Below, piece by piece: positions 26,012-35,937 of a stretch of DNA of 64,000 bases. The position numbers were made by a program, and so were the translations under genes. The notes under the pieces were generated by a model, which saw only the letters and a program-made list of their open reading frames with translations, was not told the origin of the DNA and did no database searches. Numbering within the stretch: position 1 is the stretch's first letter; every line of letters starts with the position of its first letter. The stretch is from Niabella yanshanensis (GTDB lineage: Bacteria > Bacteroidota > Bacteroidia > Chitinophagales > Chitinophagaceae), in contig NZ_CP139960.1 of the NCBI RefSeq assembly GCF_034424215.1, forward strand, positions 806,001 through 870,000, given 5' to 3'.

Positions 26012-26139
26012 ACTATCATGCGTTATTCCCTATTATACGGCGTCCAACAGTAATAGCTGTATGATTCTTCCATCCATTAACCATTAAAACGCCGCTGACC
26101 CCGTTTATCATTTTATGATATTCTTTACGCTCTGTGCAT

Positions 26140-26147
26140 TATTTTTG
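26140..26147 (+). promoter_or_regulatory. candidate -7 box for the S8 protease gene
   Basis: TATTTTTG matches TAnnTTTG, 30 bases before the ATG at 26178; no convincing -33 box. Confidence 0.4.
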
Positions 26148-26177
26148 TAGATTGTTTTATTAAAAATATTGTTTTGC

Positions 26178-27863
26178 ATGAAAAGAGTATTTAGTGCGCT
26201 AGGTGTTGTTTTGATTGCCGGTAGTTTTACTGTTAATGTTGCTGCCCAGGATTCAGCCCCCGATAAAAATGAAGGCGTGCCAAAAGGCTGGCATTTAAAA
26301 GACCTTAAAAAAGATGGTTACTATGGAATCAGCCTGGATCAGGCTTATGACTTTTTAAAGTCAAAGGGACTTAAAAGCACCCCTGTTATAGTGGGTATTG
26401 TAGACTCAGGAATTGATACCACCCATGAAGATCTGAAACCGGTTTTGTGGGTGAATACCAAAGAGATACCCGGAAATGGCATCGATGATGATAAAAATGG
26501 TTATATAGACGACATCCACGGATGGAATTTTTTAGGCAGTAAGGATGGTAAACAAAATGTAACCAAAGACAGCTATGAAGGTACCCGCGTGTACTGGAAA
26601 TACAAAAAACAGTTCGAAGGGAAATCTGAAAAAGAAATTCCTGCAGCCGACAAAGAAAGCTACAAACTCTGGTTAAGATCTAAACAGGAAATTGATAAAA
26701 ACCTGATGGAACCCAAAGAGTTTGAATATATGACCTTATTAGTGGAAGTACTGAAAGAGGGTGATTCTATTATAAAAAAGGACCTAAAAAAAGATATTTA
26801 CACCTGTAACGATTTAGCTAACTACACCCCGCTTAATGCGGCCGCCCATCAATTGAAGCAGGTAATGATGGGTACCTGTAAATTAAATAATACACAGGAG
26901 ATCACGAATAACGAGTTGATTGAACTGTCCTCCCGTGACTTAGTTAAAGCGGCTGCAGGACAAACTCCTCCGGCTAATTACAGGGGAGATATTGTACAGG
27001 ATAATTATGCCGACATCAACGACAAATTTTATGGCAATGGCAATGTGTATGTAGATAATGAGTCGGCAAAGCATGGCACGCACGTTGCCGGTATTGTGGG
27101 TGCTGCCCGCAATAACGGATTGGGCATGGACGGCGTGGCAGACAACGTAAAGCTAATGAGCATCAGGGCTGTTCCCGACGGTGATGAGCATGATAAAGAC
27201 ATAGCGTTGGGCATACGGTATGCCGTTGATAATGGTGCACGTGTTATCAATATGAGCTTTGGGAAAGGTTTTTCTCCCGAAAAAAAATGGGTAGACGATG
27301 CTGTTCGATATGCCGAAAGTAAAAATGTATTACTGGTACATGCGGCGGGTAACGATGCCGCTAACGTAGATACTGCTTATAATTTCCCTTCGGCGAAGTT
27401 TGCAGATGGCAAAAGGCCGCAAACATGGATCACTATCGGCGCCAGCGGTGATAAAAATTCAGGTGGGTTAACGGCCAGCTTCTCTAACTACGGGAAGAAG
27501 GAAGTAGATATATTTTCGCCTGGCGTGAAGATTTACTCTACCGTACCGGGGGGTAATACTTATGCAGATTTACAGGGAACCAGCATGGCCGCACCGGTAG
27601 TATCGGGTGTGGCAGCACTTATTATGAGCTACTACCCTAACCTATCGGCAGTGCAGGTAAAAAACATCCTGGAAAAAAGTGTCAGCAAACCGGCAGGCAA
27701 CGTTAAAAACCCCGGCGGAGGTCCTGATGTTAACATGTCGGAACTGGCCGTATACGGTGGAATTGTAAATGCTTATAAAGCCGTTCAACTGGCTGATCAG
27801 GAAAGCAGATTGAGCAAAACAACTCCTGCTAAAAAAGCAACCCCGGCTAAGAAAAAGAAATAA
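26178..27863 (+). CDS. secreted subtilisin-like serine protease (S8 family)
   Basis: 561 residues from the ATG at 26178, which starts a signal peptide (MKRVFSALGVVLIAGSFTVN, cleavage near VAAQ); the TTG at 26169 is discarded. The catalytic triad is Asp in IVDSGIDTTHEDL (about 76), His in HGTHVAGIVGA (about 298) and Ser in GTSMAAPVVSG (about 469). The region of about 220 residues between Asp and His is far longer than in subtilisin and is Lys/Glu-rich, as in a Bacteroidota subgroup. The tail (TTPAKKATPAKKKK) is strongly basic. A clean terminator follows, so it is a single-gene unit. Confidence 0.93.
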   Translation: MKRVFSALGVVLIAGSFTVNVAAQDSAPDKNEGVPKGWHLKDLKKDGYYGISLDQAYDFLKSKGLKSTPVIVGIVDSGIDTTHEDLKPVLWVNTKEIPGNGIDDDKNGYIDDIHGWNFLGSKDGKQNVTKDSYEGTRVYWKYKKQFEGKSEKEIPAADKESYKLWLRSKQEIDKNLMEPKEFEYMTLLVEVLKEGDSIIKKDLKKDIYTCNDLANYTPLNAAAHQLKQVMMGTCKLNNTQEITNNELIELSSRDLVKAAAGQTPPANYRGDIVQDNYADINDKFYGNGNVYVDNESAKHGTHVAGIVGAARNNGLGMDGVADNVKLMSIRAVPDGDEHDKDIALGIRYAVDNGARVINMSFGKGFSPEKKWVDDAVRYAESKNVLLVHAAGNDAANVDTAYNFPSAKFADGKRPQTWITIGASGDKNSGGLTASFSNYGKKEVDIFSPGVKIYSTVPGGNTYADLQGTSMAAPVVSGVAALIMSYYPNLSAVQVKNILEKSVSKPAGNVKNPGGGPDVNMSELAVYGGIVNAYKAVQLADQESRLSKTTPAKKATPAKKKK

Positions 27864-27885
27864 TCCTTTTGTTTTTCACATAATT

Positions 27886-27913
27886 AAAAGCTACCTTACT
27901 GGTAGCTTTTTTT
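27886..27913 (+). terminator. terminator of the S8 protease gene
   Basis: AAAAGCTACC (27886-27895) pairs with GGTAGCTTTT (27901-27910), 5-base loop, then T run. Confidence 0.92.
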
Positions 27914-28023
27914 ATGCACAGGGGCAGCTCAGGGTTTCGTAAGTAAAGTTGTTAAACATAGCTGATAACAGCTTTTAGTGACGCTTATTCCCAGGCAGCA
28001 GCGCCGAAAAAAACAAATCATTC

Positions 28024-29361
28024 TTGGCCAACGAAACAAAGCAAATACTTCTTTTTGGAGCAGGCAAATCAGCAACGGTATTGATCGCTCACCTGCTCGA
28101 GAAATCGGAACGCTACCCATGGAAGCTGGTTGTGGTAGACGCTGATCTTTCATTAGCGTTATCAAAAATAAAAGGCCATGTAAATGGCTCAGCATTGTCG
28201 TTTAACATTAATGAAGCAAATGAGAGAGCTAAGATGATCAGCCAGTCGGATATTGTCATATCCATGCTACCCCCCGCTTTACATTATCAGGTTGCACTGG
28301 ATTGCTTGGTTTATGGCAAACATCTTTTGACGGCGTCCTACCTGGATGATTCCATATGCGCGCTGGAAAGCGAAATCAATCGAAAGGGCCTTCTTTTTCT
28401 TTGTGAAATGGGGCTGGATCCGGGCATCGACCACATGAGCGCTATGCAATTGGTACACCGGATCAAAAACCAGGGAGGTACTATCCGAAGCTTTATGTCG
28501 CATTGCGGAGGGCTGATTGCCCCGGAAAGCGATGACAATCCCTGGCATTATAAAATAACCTGGAACCCGGCCAATGTAGTTAATGCGGGTAAAACAGGCG
28601 CAGTATACAAAAAGGAGGGAAAAACAGTAGAGAGAAATTATAAAGAGATCTTTAAAGATAACCCCACAGTTGATATAAGCGGCCTGGGATCCTATGCCTG
28701 TTACCCTAACAGAGACTCGCTTTCTTACGCGAAACGCTACGGTTTGGAAACGGCTCATACCTTTATAAGAACGACCTTACGGCATCCTGATTTTTGTAAA
28801 GGCTGGCAATATATCATTGAAGCGGGACTAACCGACGCTTCTGAATTCAGGGAGATCGATGCATGCAAAAGTATTGCAGACTGGTTTAACCAATCTGTCC
28901 GGAGGCATTCTCGGCTGTCATCCTTTAATGACTATATCAATACAGTCGTTACCGAATCGGACAGAGATCTGGTTCAAAGACAGATGAAATACCTGGGTTT
29001 GAACAGTAGTGCCCCTTTGCCCTCCGGCCTGCAATCTTCAGCAGATGTAATGCGCCATTTACTGGAAACCCGTTTGAAAATGCAGGTTACAGACCGCGAT
29101 ATGATCATCATGCTCCATGAAATTGATTATGAAAAAAACAATCAGCTATATTCATCAAAAAGTTGTATGATTGTAAAAGGCGATGACGCCTTAAACACAG
29201 CGATGGCTAAAACAGTGGGACTTCCATTGGGCATTGCCGCAGAACTGATACTGGAGAAAAAAATAAACATAAGCGGTTTAAAAATTCCTGTTGCCAGGGA
29301 GATTTACGAACCGGTTTTAATTAAATTAAAAGAAAAGGAAATTAAGTTTGAAGATTTATAA
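28024..29361 (+). CDS. saccharopine dehydrogenase / reductase family protein (TTG start)
   Basis: 445 residues. TTG at 28024 is the only start that keeps the Rossmann motif ILLFGAGKSATVLIAHLLE; in-frame stops lie at 27976 and 27979. The family signature regions DIVISMLPPALHYQVALDCL, LLTASYLDDSICALE and FLCEMGLDPGIDHMSAMQLV are clear. The likely reaction is NAD(P)-linked cleavage of saccharopine to glutamate and aminoadipate semialdehyde; the ALDH7 gene upstream would take the semialdehyde further. The lysine-ketoglutarate reductase half is not seen in the window. Carboxynorspermidine-type relatives are less likely given the context. Confidence 0.85.
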   Translation: MANETKQILLFGAGKSATVLIAHLLEKSERYPWKLVVVDADLSLALSKIKGHVNGSALSFNINEANERAKMISQSDIVISMLPPALHYQVALDCLVYGKHLLTASYLDDSICALESEINRKGLLFLCEMGLDPGIDHMSAMQLVHRIKNQGGTIRSFMSHCGGLIAPESDDNPWHYKITWNPANVVNAGKTGAVYKKEGKTVERNYKEIFKDNPTVDISGLGSYACYPNRDSLSYAKRYGLETAHTFIRTTLRHPDFCKGWQYIIEAGLTDASEFREIDACKSIADWFNQSVRRHSRLSSFNDYINTVVTESDRDLVQRQMKYLGLNSSAPLPSGLQSSADVMRHLLETRLKMQVTDRDMIIMLHEIDYEKNNQLYSSKSCMIVKGDDALNTAMAKTVGLPLGIAAELILEKKINISGLKIPVAREIYEPVLIKLKEKEIKFEDL

Positions 29362-29448
29362 ACTAAGTAACAAATTATCGAAGCAAATAAAATGAAACCG
29401 GCTATTTGCTTACAACGAAATAAACCATAACAATTTAATCGCTTCACC

Positions 29449-29456
29449 TATATTTG
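29449..29456 (+). promoter_or_regulatory. candidate -7 box for hppA
   Basis: TATATTTG matches TAnnTTTG, 34 bases before the hppA ATG. Confidence 0.45.
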
Positions 29457-29490
29457 TAGGCCTTGCCAAATCGAAAGGATATATAATTAT

Positions 29491-31740
29491 ATGCAACACA
29501 TCATCTATCTCGTACCAGTGATGGCCATCATTGGCTTATTGTACACGTATGTTAAGTTTAAATGGGTAGCCAGGCAGGAAGCCGGTACTCCAAGAATGAA
29601 GGAAATCAGCAATTACATTAGTGTGGGAGCGATGGCCTTTTTAAAAGCCGAATGGAAGATACTGGGCTACTTTGTGATAGTGGTGGGTATTTTATTGGCA
29701 GTACTGGCTCAAACCAATCCACATTCGCACTGGATGATATCTGTAGCTTTTGTCATCGGAGCTGTTTTAAGCGCCCTTGCCGGCTATATTGGTATGCGCT
29801 CAGCCACACTATCAAATGTACGTACGGCGCATGCTGCAAGAAGCAGTTTAAAAAAGGCGTTGAATGTATCATTTGGCGGTGGCGCCGTAATGGGTGTTGG
29901 GGTTGCGGGTATGGCCGTACTAGGCCTGGGCGGATTATACATTTTATTAAAAGCCTATTTTGCACCCGGAGCAGCGCTTAACTCGCATGAGATGATCCAG
30001 ACCATCGAGGTATTAACCGGTTTTTCGCTGGGCGCTGAGTCGATAGCGCTGTTTGCCCGTGTAGGTGGAGGTATCTATACCAAAGCGGCTGATGTAGGCG
30101 CCGATCTGGTGGGAAAAGTAGAAGCAGGAATACCCGAAGATGACCCCCGTAACCCGGCTACTATTGCAGACAATGTAGGTGATAATGTAGGTGATGTGGC
30201 GGGCATGGGTGCCGACCTTTTTGGCTCTTATGTGGCTACCGTTCTGGCTACAATTGTGTTAGGACAACAGATAAATATTACAGGTGGCACTGATGCGCTG
30301 GGAGGCTTCTCCCCTATTATATTGCCTATGCTGATAGCCGGTATCGGTATTCTCTTTTCCATTATCGGAACCTTGTTTGTGAAGATCAGCGAAACTGCCA
30401 GTATCAGCACAGAAACGGTTCAGCGGGCGCTGAATATGGGCAACTGGGGGTCGATGATATTAACCGCTATTGCTTCGGCAGGATTGGTACTATGGCTGCT
30501 GCCGCAGCAAATGGAATTACGCGGTTTTGTATTTACCAAATACGGCGTATTAGGCGCCATTGGCGTAGGCCTGGTAGTAGGCGCACTCATGAGTATTATT
30601 ACAGAGTATTATACAGCCATGGGCAAACGGCCGGTAAATATGATCATCAAAAAATCTTCAACCGGCCATGCAACGAATGTAATCGGCGGTTTAGCGATCG
30701 GCATGGAATCCACCTTCCTGCCAATTATCGTTCTGGCAGCCGGCATCTGGGGCTCTTACGAATGCGCAGGCCTGTATGGCGTAGCTATCGCAGCGGCCGC
30801 TATGATGGCTACTACCGCTATGCAACTGGCTATTGATGCCTTTGGACCGATAGCAGACAATGCCGGGGGTATTGCAGAAATGAGTGAGCTGCCTAAAGAA
30901 GTAAGAGAAAAGACAGATGTTCTGGATGCCGTGGGTAACACAACAGCCGCTACCGGTAAAGGTTTTGCGATTGCCTCGGCTGCTTTAACAGCCCTGGCTT
31001 TGTTCGCCGCATTCGTGGGTGTGGCTCAAATTGATGGTATTGATATTTATAAAGCCAATGTATTAGCCAGCCTTTTTGTAGGCGCTATGATCCCATTTCT
31101 TTTTTCATCCCTGGCCATCCGGGCAGTGGGTGAAGCAGCCATGGCAATGGTGGCTGAAGTGCGCAGGCAGTTCCATACTATACCAGGCATCATGGAAGGT
31201 ACGGCTACGCCGGAATATGATAAGTGCGTTGAAATATCTACTGAAGCGTCGATCAAAAAAATGATCGTTCCCGGAACCATCGCTATTATATCCCCGCTGG
31301 TAATTGGTTTCATGCCCGGCCTGGGTGCTGAAGCATTAGGCGGATTTTTAGCAGGCGCTACGGTTAGCGGAGTATTGTTGGGCATGTTCCAAAACAACTC
31401 AGGTGGCGCCTGGGATAATGCCAAAAAGTCTTTTGAGAAAGGTGTGGAGATCAACGGTGAGATGTACTATAAGAAATCAGAGCCGCATAAGGCATCGGTG
31501 ACAGGTGATACAGTGGGCGATCCGTTGAAAGACACATCAGGCCCGTCTATGAATATCCTGATTAAATTAATGTCGATCGTTTCTTTGGTGATTGCGCCAA
31601 CTCTTGCACAGCTGGAGAACCCGGCTACGGCTGCTTCCAGCTCCGCTCCCCCAAAAGTTAAAACAATAAGAGAAGTGGTAAATACAACAGACGGACCTAA
31701 AGAGGTTACTTTTGAAGTAATGGATACCATCACACTTTAA
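29491..31740 (+). CDS. hppA: membrane-bound proton/sodium-translocating pyrophosphatase
   Basis: 749 residues with many membrane helices (about 15). It couples PPi hydrolysis to ion export at the inner membrane. The PPi/Mg site is [20 protein letters not shown] then [20 protein letters not shown] (about 200-245), and the second Asp-rich site is [16 protein letters not shown]. In [11 protein letters not shown] (about residue 480) the key position is Ala, which marks the K+-dependent class. Whether it moves Na+ or H+ was not settled from sequence. The C-terminal 40 residues (after LAQLENP) are a short Thr/Lys-rich extension. Single-gene unit with a terminator. Confidence 0.95.
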   Translation: MQHIIYLVPVMAIIGLLYTYVKFKWVARQEAGTPRMKEISNYISVGAMAFLKAEWKILGYFVIVVGILLAVLAQTNPHSHWMISVAFVIGAVLSALAGYIGMRSATLSNVRTAHAARSSLKKALNVSFGGGAVMGVGVAGMAVLGLGGLYILLKAYFAPGAALNSHEMIQTIEVLTGFSLGAESIALFARVGGGIYTKAADVGADLVGKVEAGIPEDDPRNPATIADNVGDNVGDVAGMGADLFGSYVATVLATIVLGQQINITGGTDALGGFSPIILPMLIAGIGILFSIIGTLFVKISETASISTETVQRALNMGNWGSMILTAIASAGLVLWLLPQQMELRGFVFTKYGVLGAIGVGLVVGALMSIITEYYTAMGKRPVNMIIKKSSTGHATNVIGGLAIGMESTFLPIIVLAAGIWGSYECAGLYGVAIAAAAMMATTAMQLAIDAFGPIADNAGGIAEMSELPKEVREKTDVLDAVGNTTAATGKGFAIASAALTALALFAAFVGVAQIDGIDIYKANVLASLFVGAMIPFLFSSLAIRAVGEAAMAMVAEVRRQFHTIPGIMEGTATPEYDKCVEISTEASIKKMIVPGTIAIISPLVIGFMPGLGAEALGGFLAGATVSGVLLGMFQNNSGGAWDNAKKSFEKGVEINGEMYYKKSEPHKASVTGDTVGDPLKDTSGPSMNILIKLMSIVSLVIAPTLAQLENPATAASSSAPPKVKTIREVVNTTDGPKEVTFEVMDTITL

Positions 31741-31760
31741 CGTATTATATTTCGCAACGG

Positions 31761-31788
31761 AAAAGGTTACCAGGAGGTAGCCTTTTTT
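31761..31788 (+). terminator. terminator of hppA
   Basis: AAAAGGTTACC pairs with GGTAGCCTTTT (one wobble), AGGA loop, T run. Confidence 0.88.
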
Positions 31789-31822
31789 AATATATTGTCT
31801 TACTGAATAAAACAGTTATAAA

Positions 31823-31850
31823 AAAAACTCCCACAAATGCGGGAGTTTTT
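31823..31850. terminator. bidirectional terminator between hppA and the Gfo/Idh gene
   Basis: AAAAACTCCC (31823-31832) pairs with GGGAGTTTTT (31841-31850). It ends in T runs on both strands, 19 bases past the stop of the minus-strand gene. Confidence 0.9.
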
Positions 31851-31869
31851 AAATAAGTAGAAATATTGC

Positions 31870-33303
31870 TTATAAAGTAAGCGTCCAGCCGTCCCTGTAT
31901 TCTCTTTTTACAAACTGGTTGGCCTCGTCAAAATTGGTAACCTTCATATTTACAGAATCCCATAATAATTTCTTCCTGCCTAAATATTTGTCTTCCCAGC
32001 CTTTCAGCTTCGGATTGACCATCATAGCACTACGAATAGCCAGGTTACCCATTAATATACTTTCAGTAAAAGGTCCTGCATATTCAAATGGTGAGCTGGT
32101 CACCCCTTTTCCATGACCGGCAATACAAGCATTCACCCACTGAAGATAATGCCCCTCCGGTACCCGCTTAATGGTTTCCTTCGGCATTGTTTTTTCCTTC
32201 ATTAATTTGGTCGGCAATAATCTTGGATTAGCGCCATAACAATCCATCAGTAACTTACCTTTTGTACCAATAAATAAGCAACCGCCATCCCAGTTACCAA
32301 AGGCTTCTTCCGGTCCTAATTCATCAGGCCGTTGTGGTAACAGGCCGCCATCGTACCAGGATACTTTTAAATTACCTTTTTTATCGGTACGCGGATAGTT
32401 CAGGTGTATGATAGATGCCATTGGCGCACTATCGATATAATTAGACTCCTTCCACATATCGCTCCATTGGTTGGCAATACTACATTCAGCTGAATCAGGA
32501 TGCTTAATAGGTAAAATGCGGTAGATAGGATCCATAATATGACAAGCCATATCGCCTAATGCACCGGTTCCGTATGCCCACCAGCCCCGCCAGTTAAAGG
32601 GCACATAAGCCGGATTATATGCTTCTTTCTTTGACGGTCCCACCCAAAGATCCCAATTCAATTCAGCTGGTACGGGGTGATTTCCACTAGGCTTGGGTAA
32701 CCCATGTGGCCATACGGGCCTGTTGGTCCAGGAGTGCACTTCATATACATCCCCGATAAGCCCTGCCTGATATATTTCTTTTGCTTTACGAACACCGTCA
32801 CCGGACGCGCCCTGGTTGCCCATTTGGGTTACTACTTTATATTTTTTAGCGGCTTCCGTTAAAATACGCGCTTCATAAATGTCGTGCGTCAGAGGTTTTT
32901 GCGTATACACATGTTTTCCGAGCTGCATAGCCGCCAGGGTTGCCACAGCATGTGTATGATCGGGAGTACTGATGCTGCAGGCATCTATATTGTTCTTCTC
33001 CTTCTCCAGCATTTCGCGGAAATCTTTGTAATAGTTGGCCTTGGGGAAATTCGACCGTGATTTTGCAGCCTGGCGATCATCGACGTCGCAGAGCGCAACG
33101 ATATTCACGTTAGGGCTTTTGGCAAAAGAGGACAGATCGCTCTCCCCTTTACCGCCCGCGCCGATACCGGCAATGTTTAATTTGTCACTGGGAGCCACGA
33201 AACCGCGCCCCAATACATTTCGGGGAACAATGGTTACCCCTGCGCCTACTATGGCCGCATTCCTGATAAAACTTCTACGAGAACCGGAAAGACTTTTTTT
33301 CAT
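31870..33303 (-). CDS. Gfo/Idh/MocA-family oxidoreductase with Tat signal
   Basis: 477 residues. The N terminus GSRRSFIRNAAIVGAGVTIV is a twin-arginine signal, so the folded enzyme with its NAD(P) is moved to the periplasm. The Rossmann start is LNIAGIGAGGKGE, followed by VALCDVDDRQA; the usual EKP motif is QKP (YTQKPLTHD), and DPIYRILPIKH lies in the substrate half. Family members oxidise or reduce sugar hydroxyls, including steps in 3-keto-glycoside turnover. It is transcribed alone, divergent from nothing nearby, but the GMC/subunit-3/DUF1080 genes downstream suggest a shared glycoside pathway. Confidence 0.88.
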   Translation of the reverse strand: MKKSLSGSRRSFIRNAAIVGAGVTIVPRNVLGRGFVAPSDKLNIAGIGAGGKGESDLSSFAKSPNVNIVALCDVDDRQAAKSRSNFPKANYYKDFREMLEKEKNNIDACSISTPDHTHAVATLAAMQLGKHVYTQKPLTHDIYEARILTEAAKKYKVVTQMGNQGASGDGVRKAKEIYQAGLIGDVYEVHSWTNRPVWPHGLPKPSGNHPVPAELNWDLWVGPSKKEAYNPAYVPFNWRGWWAYGTGALGDMACHIMDPIYRILPIKHPDSAECSIANQWSDMWKESNYIDSAPMASIIHLNYPRTDKKGNLKVSWYDGGLLPQRPDELGPEEAFGNWDGGCLFIGTKGKLLMDCYGANPRLLPTKLMKEKTMPKETIKRVPEGHYLQWVNACIAGHGKGVTSSPFEYAGPFTESILMGNLAIRSAMMVNPKLKGWEDKYLGRKKLLWDSVNMKVTNFDEANQFVKREYRDGWTLTL

Positions 33304-33358
33304 ATTGCATGTAATGTTTATAAGTATTAACTATTTATTTAGAGATACATGTTACATC

Positions 33359-33991
33359 TTATTGCCTGGCTTCATCTGTTACTTTACTTCTCAACTCATT
33401 GCTAAAACTCACTTCTACTTCAAAATTCAAAGGAGCATAATAGTCCTTGATAATCTTGCGAATTTTCTCTTTTGACTGTTCCTGATAGCCGGTATTGCCC
33501 TCCAACTGCGCTTTTGATTGTGTATATAATTTTTGTATCAGCTTGTTATAGGCAGCTTCATCATTACCCTCAAATAAACCTTTCTTTGAAGCAGCATTCG
33601 TCCGGTCCAGTCGCAGCTCATAGCTTAAAAGCCTGGGATTGGGCAATACAATAAAAACCTTTTTATTCTTTTCCTCAATGTTGATTCGCTGATTATCTAG
33701 GTTGATTCCGTATTTGGCCACGTAAGGTACGGAAATATTAAATGTTCGTTCGAGAAACAATTTTTTAAAATTATCGGTAATACTACCATCATTTGCTATA
33801 TTGCTGCTCTTAATGCTTGCATTGCCCTGAACTTCGAGTGCAGAAAGTTCTGCAATCTGTTTGATCAGGACATCATTCATAACTACATTGTCTACGGTTT
33901 TTGACGCACTCTTTTTTCCAAGAAAATATGCCAGGAAGCCGATAATGATAATCAGTAAAAAAATAAAAAAAGACGAAAACCGATTGCGCAT
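33359..33991 (-). CDS. DUF4230 membrane-anchored protein
   Basis: 210 residues from the ATG at 33991; the frame open from 34108 would run into the promoter of the divergent GMC gene. One N-terminal membrane helix (FSSFFIFLLIIIIGFLAYFL), then a beta-rich extracytoplasmic domain (ELSALEVQGNASIKSSNIAN, VFIVLPNPRLLSYELRLDRT) that matches the DUF4230 pattern, and a C-terminal helix pair (KLIQKLYTQSKAQLEG). No catalytic motif. Function unknown. Confidence 0.8.
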   Translation of the reverse strand: MRNRFSSFFIFLLIIIIGFLAYFLGKKSASKTVDNVVMNDVLIKQIAELSALEVQGNASIKSSNIANDGSITDNFKKLFLERTFNISVPYVAKYGINLDNQRINIEEKNKKVFIVLPNPRLLSYELRLDRTNAASKKGLFEGNDEAAYNKLIQKLYTQSKAQLEGNTGYQEQSKEKIRKIIKDYYAPLNFEVEVSFSNELRSKVTDEARQ

Positions 33992-34117
33992 GAAATCAGA
34001 TTGTTGCTCAAAGTTTAATGAATAAAACCAGTTTGCCAAATTTTGCAAAATAGATTTTGCAGATTTTTGACCATATTTGTATATTGTATTTTTTTTCTCG
34101 CTAAACATATTTGCTAT

Positions 34118-35857
34118 ATGGCTGATTTACAAATTAAGAAACAACCCAAAAAATATGATGTTGTCATAGTAGGATCCGGAGCCGGAGGCGGTATGGCGGC
34201 CTATACCCTGGCTAACGCAGGCTTGAGTGTATGCATGCTGGAAGCGGGTCCCATGTACAACCCTCAGAAAGAGATTTACCAGCTAAAGAACCCCTGGGAG
34301 TCGCCACGCCGTGGCCGAGCCACCAAATACCGTCCTTTTGGCGATCTGGATGCCTGTTATGGCGGATGGGAAATAGAAGGCGAGCCCTATACCCGCGCCA
34401 GCGGTACCGAATGGGAATGGTTCAGAGCCCGCATGCTGGGTGGCCGAACCAATCACTGGGGCCGCATATCGCTTCGTTTTGGCCCGAAGGATTTTAAAGG
34501 TTATAGCCATGATGGCGTTGGGGCTGACTGGCCCATTACATACGATGATATCAAACCTTATTATGATAAGGTGGATAAGCTGATCGGTATATTCGGAAGC
34601 GTAGAAAACATACCTAATGAGCCGGATGGCATTTTCCTGCCACCTCCCAAACCCAGGTTGCATGAGCTTTTTATAAAAAAGGGCGCTGAAAAAGCCAATA
34701 TACCGGTAATTCCTTCAAGGCTCTCTATTCTTACTAAAACGATTAATGAAGAGAGGGGAGCCTGCTTTTTCTGTGCACAATGCGGCAGAAACTGCAGCAT
34801 GGCCAAAGCCGATTTTTCCTCTTCGAACGTATTAATATATCCCGCATTAAAAACCGGAAAACTGGATGTCATTGCCAATGCGATGGCAAGAGAAGTATTA
34901 ACTGACACGGAAGGCAAAGCAACTGGAGTATCTTATGTGAATAAGGAAGATATGCTCGAATACCAGGTGGAAGGGCGTGTGGTTATATTAGCTGCCAGCG
35001 CCTGCGAAACCGCCCGTTTGCTGTTGAACTCCAAATCGCAAAGGCATCCAAACGGGTTAGCCAACAGCAGTAATGTGGTAGGCAAATACCTGCAGGATAG
35101 TAATGGCGCAGCCATGGGCGGTTACCTGCCCCAGTTGTTTGGACGCAAGCGCTATAATGAAGATGGTGTGGGTGGTATGCACGTTTATACTCCCTGGTGG
35201 GGCGACAATAAAAAACTGGACTTTCCACGTGGCTATCATATTGAATATTGGGGAGGCTTTGGTCAGCCCTCATACGGATTTGGCATGGGCATGGAAGGTA
35301 TGAACGGCAAACACGAGGTAAACGGCAAAAAGAAAGAAGCAGGTGGATATGGCGCCTCGCTGAAAGAAGACGCCCGATATTTTTACGGTGCAACCGTGGG
35401 TATGGGTGGTCGTGGAGAAGCCGTTGCTTTTGAACATAACAAGTGTGAGATTGATCCTAACGTAGTAGATAAATATGGTATACCGGTACTGCGCTTTGAC
35501 GTAACGCAAAGCGATTACGAAATCAAACAGGCCAAGCACATGAAGGAAACCTTTAAAGAGATCATGCACAATATGGGCGCTGTAATCACCTGGGGTGACG
35601 ATGGACCTGAGAATAATTATGGTTTAGACAAACCGGGGTATATTATTCATGAAGCCGGTACGGCGCGTATGGGAGACAATGCTAAAACCTCGGCGCTCAA
35701 TAAATGGAGCCAGGCACATGATTGTAACAACCTGTTTTGTGTAGACGGCAGCCAGTTCACTTCGCAGGCCGATAAAAATATTACCTGGACTATTCTAGCA
35801 TTAAGCATGAGAGCCAGCGAGTATATTATTGATGAAATGAAAAAGCAAAACCTATAG
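34118..35857 (+). CDS. GMC-family oxidoreductase (glucoside 3-dehydrogenase / gluconate dehydrogenase type)
   Basis: 579 residues from the ATG at 34118 (MADLQIKKQ); the longer frame from 34043 overlaps the neighbour's leader. FAD motif VVIVGSGAGGGMAAYTLANA with CMLEAGP; NHWGRISLRF after the flavin loop; C-terminal HEAGTARMG holds the catalytic His, and SQADKNITWTILALSMRASE ends the FAD domain. A Cys set CFFCAQCGRNC (about 215-226) may bind an iron-sulfur cluster, as in membrane-linked gluconate dehydrogenase flavoproteins. No signal peptide of its own. The next gene is the matching subunit 3 with a signal, so the pair could be exported together. Likely substrate: sugar or glycoside hydroxyl at C3. 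Confidence 0.88.
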   Translation: MADLQIKKQPKKYDVVIVGSGAGGGMAAYTLANAGLSVCMLEAGPMYNPQKEIYQLKNPWESPRRGRATKYRPFGDLDACYGGWEIEGEPYTRASGTEWEWFRARMLGGRTNHWGRISLRFGPKDFKGYSHDGVGADWPITYDDIKPYYDKVDKLIGIFGSVENIPNEPDGIFLPPPKPRLHELFIKKGAEKANIPVIPSRLSILTKTINEERGACFFCAQCGRNCSMAKADFSSSNVLIYPALKTGKLDVIANAMAREVLTDTEGKATGVSYVNKEDMLEYQVEGRVVILAASACETARLLLNSKSQRHPNGLANSSNVVGKYLQDSNGAAMGGYLPQLFGRKRYNEDGVGGMHVYTPWWGDNKKLDFPRGYHIEYWGGFGQPSYGFGMGMEGMNGKHEVNGKKKEAGGYGASLKEDARYFYGATVGMGGRGEAVAFEHNKCEIDPNVVDKYGIPVLRFDVTQSDYEIKQAKHMKETFKEIMHNMGAVITWGDDGPENNYGLDKPGYIIHEAGTARMGDNAKTSALNKWSQAHDCNNLFCVDGSQFTSQADKNITWTILALSMRASEYIIDEMKKQNL

Positions 35858-35871
35858 TTGAAAGTTGTTGG

Positions 35872-35922
35872 ATGACAGTTGACAGTTCCGATTACAGTCA
35901 TCTGTCAACTATCATCTGTCAT
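35872..35922. repeat. inverted-repeat intergenic element, copy 1 (TGACAGTTGACAG family)
   Basis: Arms ATGACAGTTGACAG (35872-35885) and CTGTCAACT-ATCAT-CTGTCAT (35902-35922). A related copy, inverted, is at 48869-48920. Both sit just before a start codon. Confidence 0.7.
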
Positions 35923-35937
35923 TCTTAAAATAAAGAT

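Noticed and set aside
27929-28195. Minus-strand 88-codon frame across the start of the saccharopine gene
   Set aside because: It is a shadow of the real gene, which shows a clear Rossmann motif.
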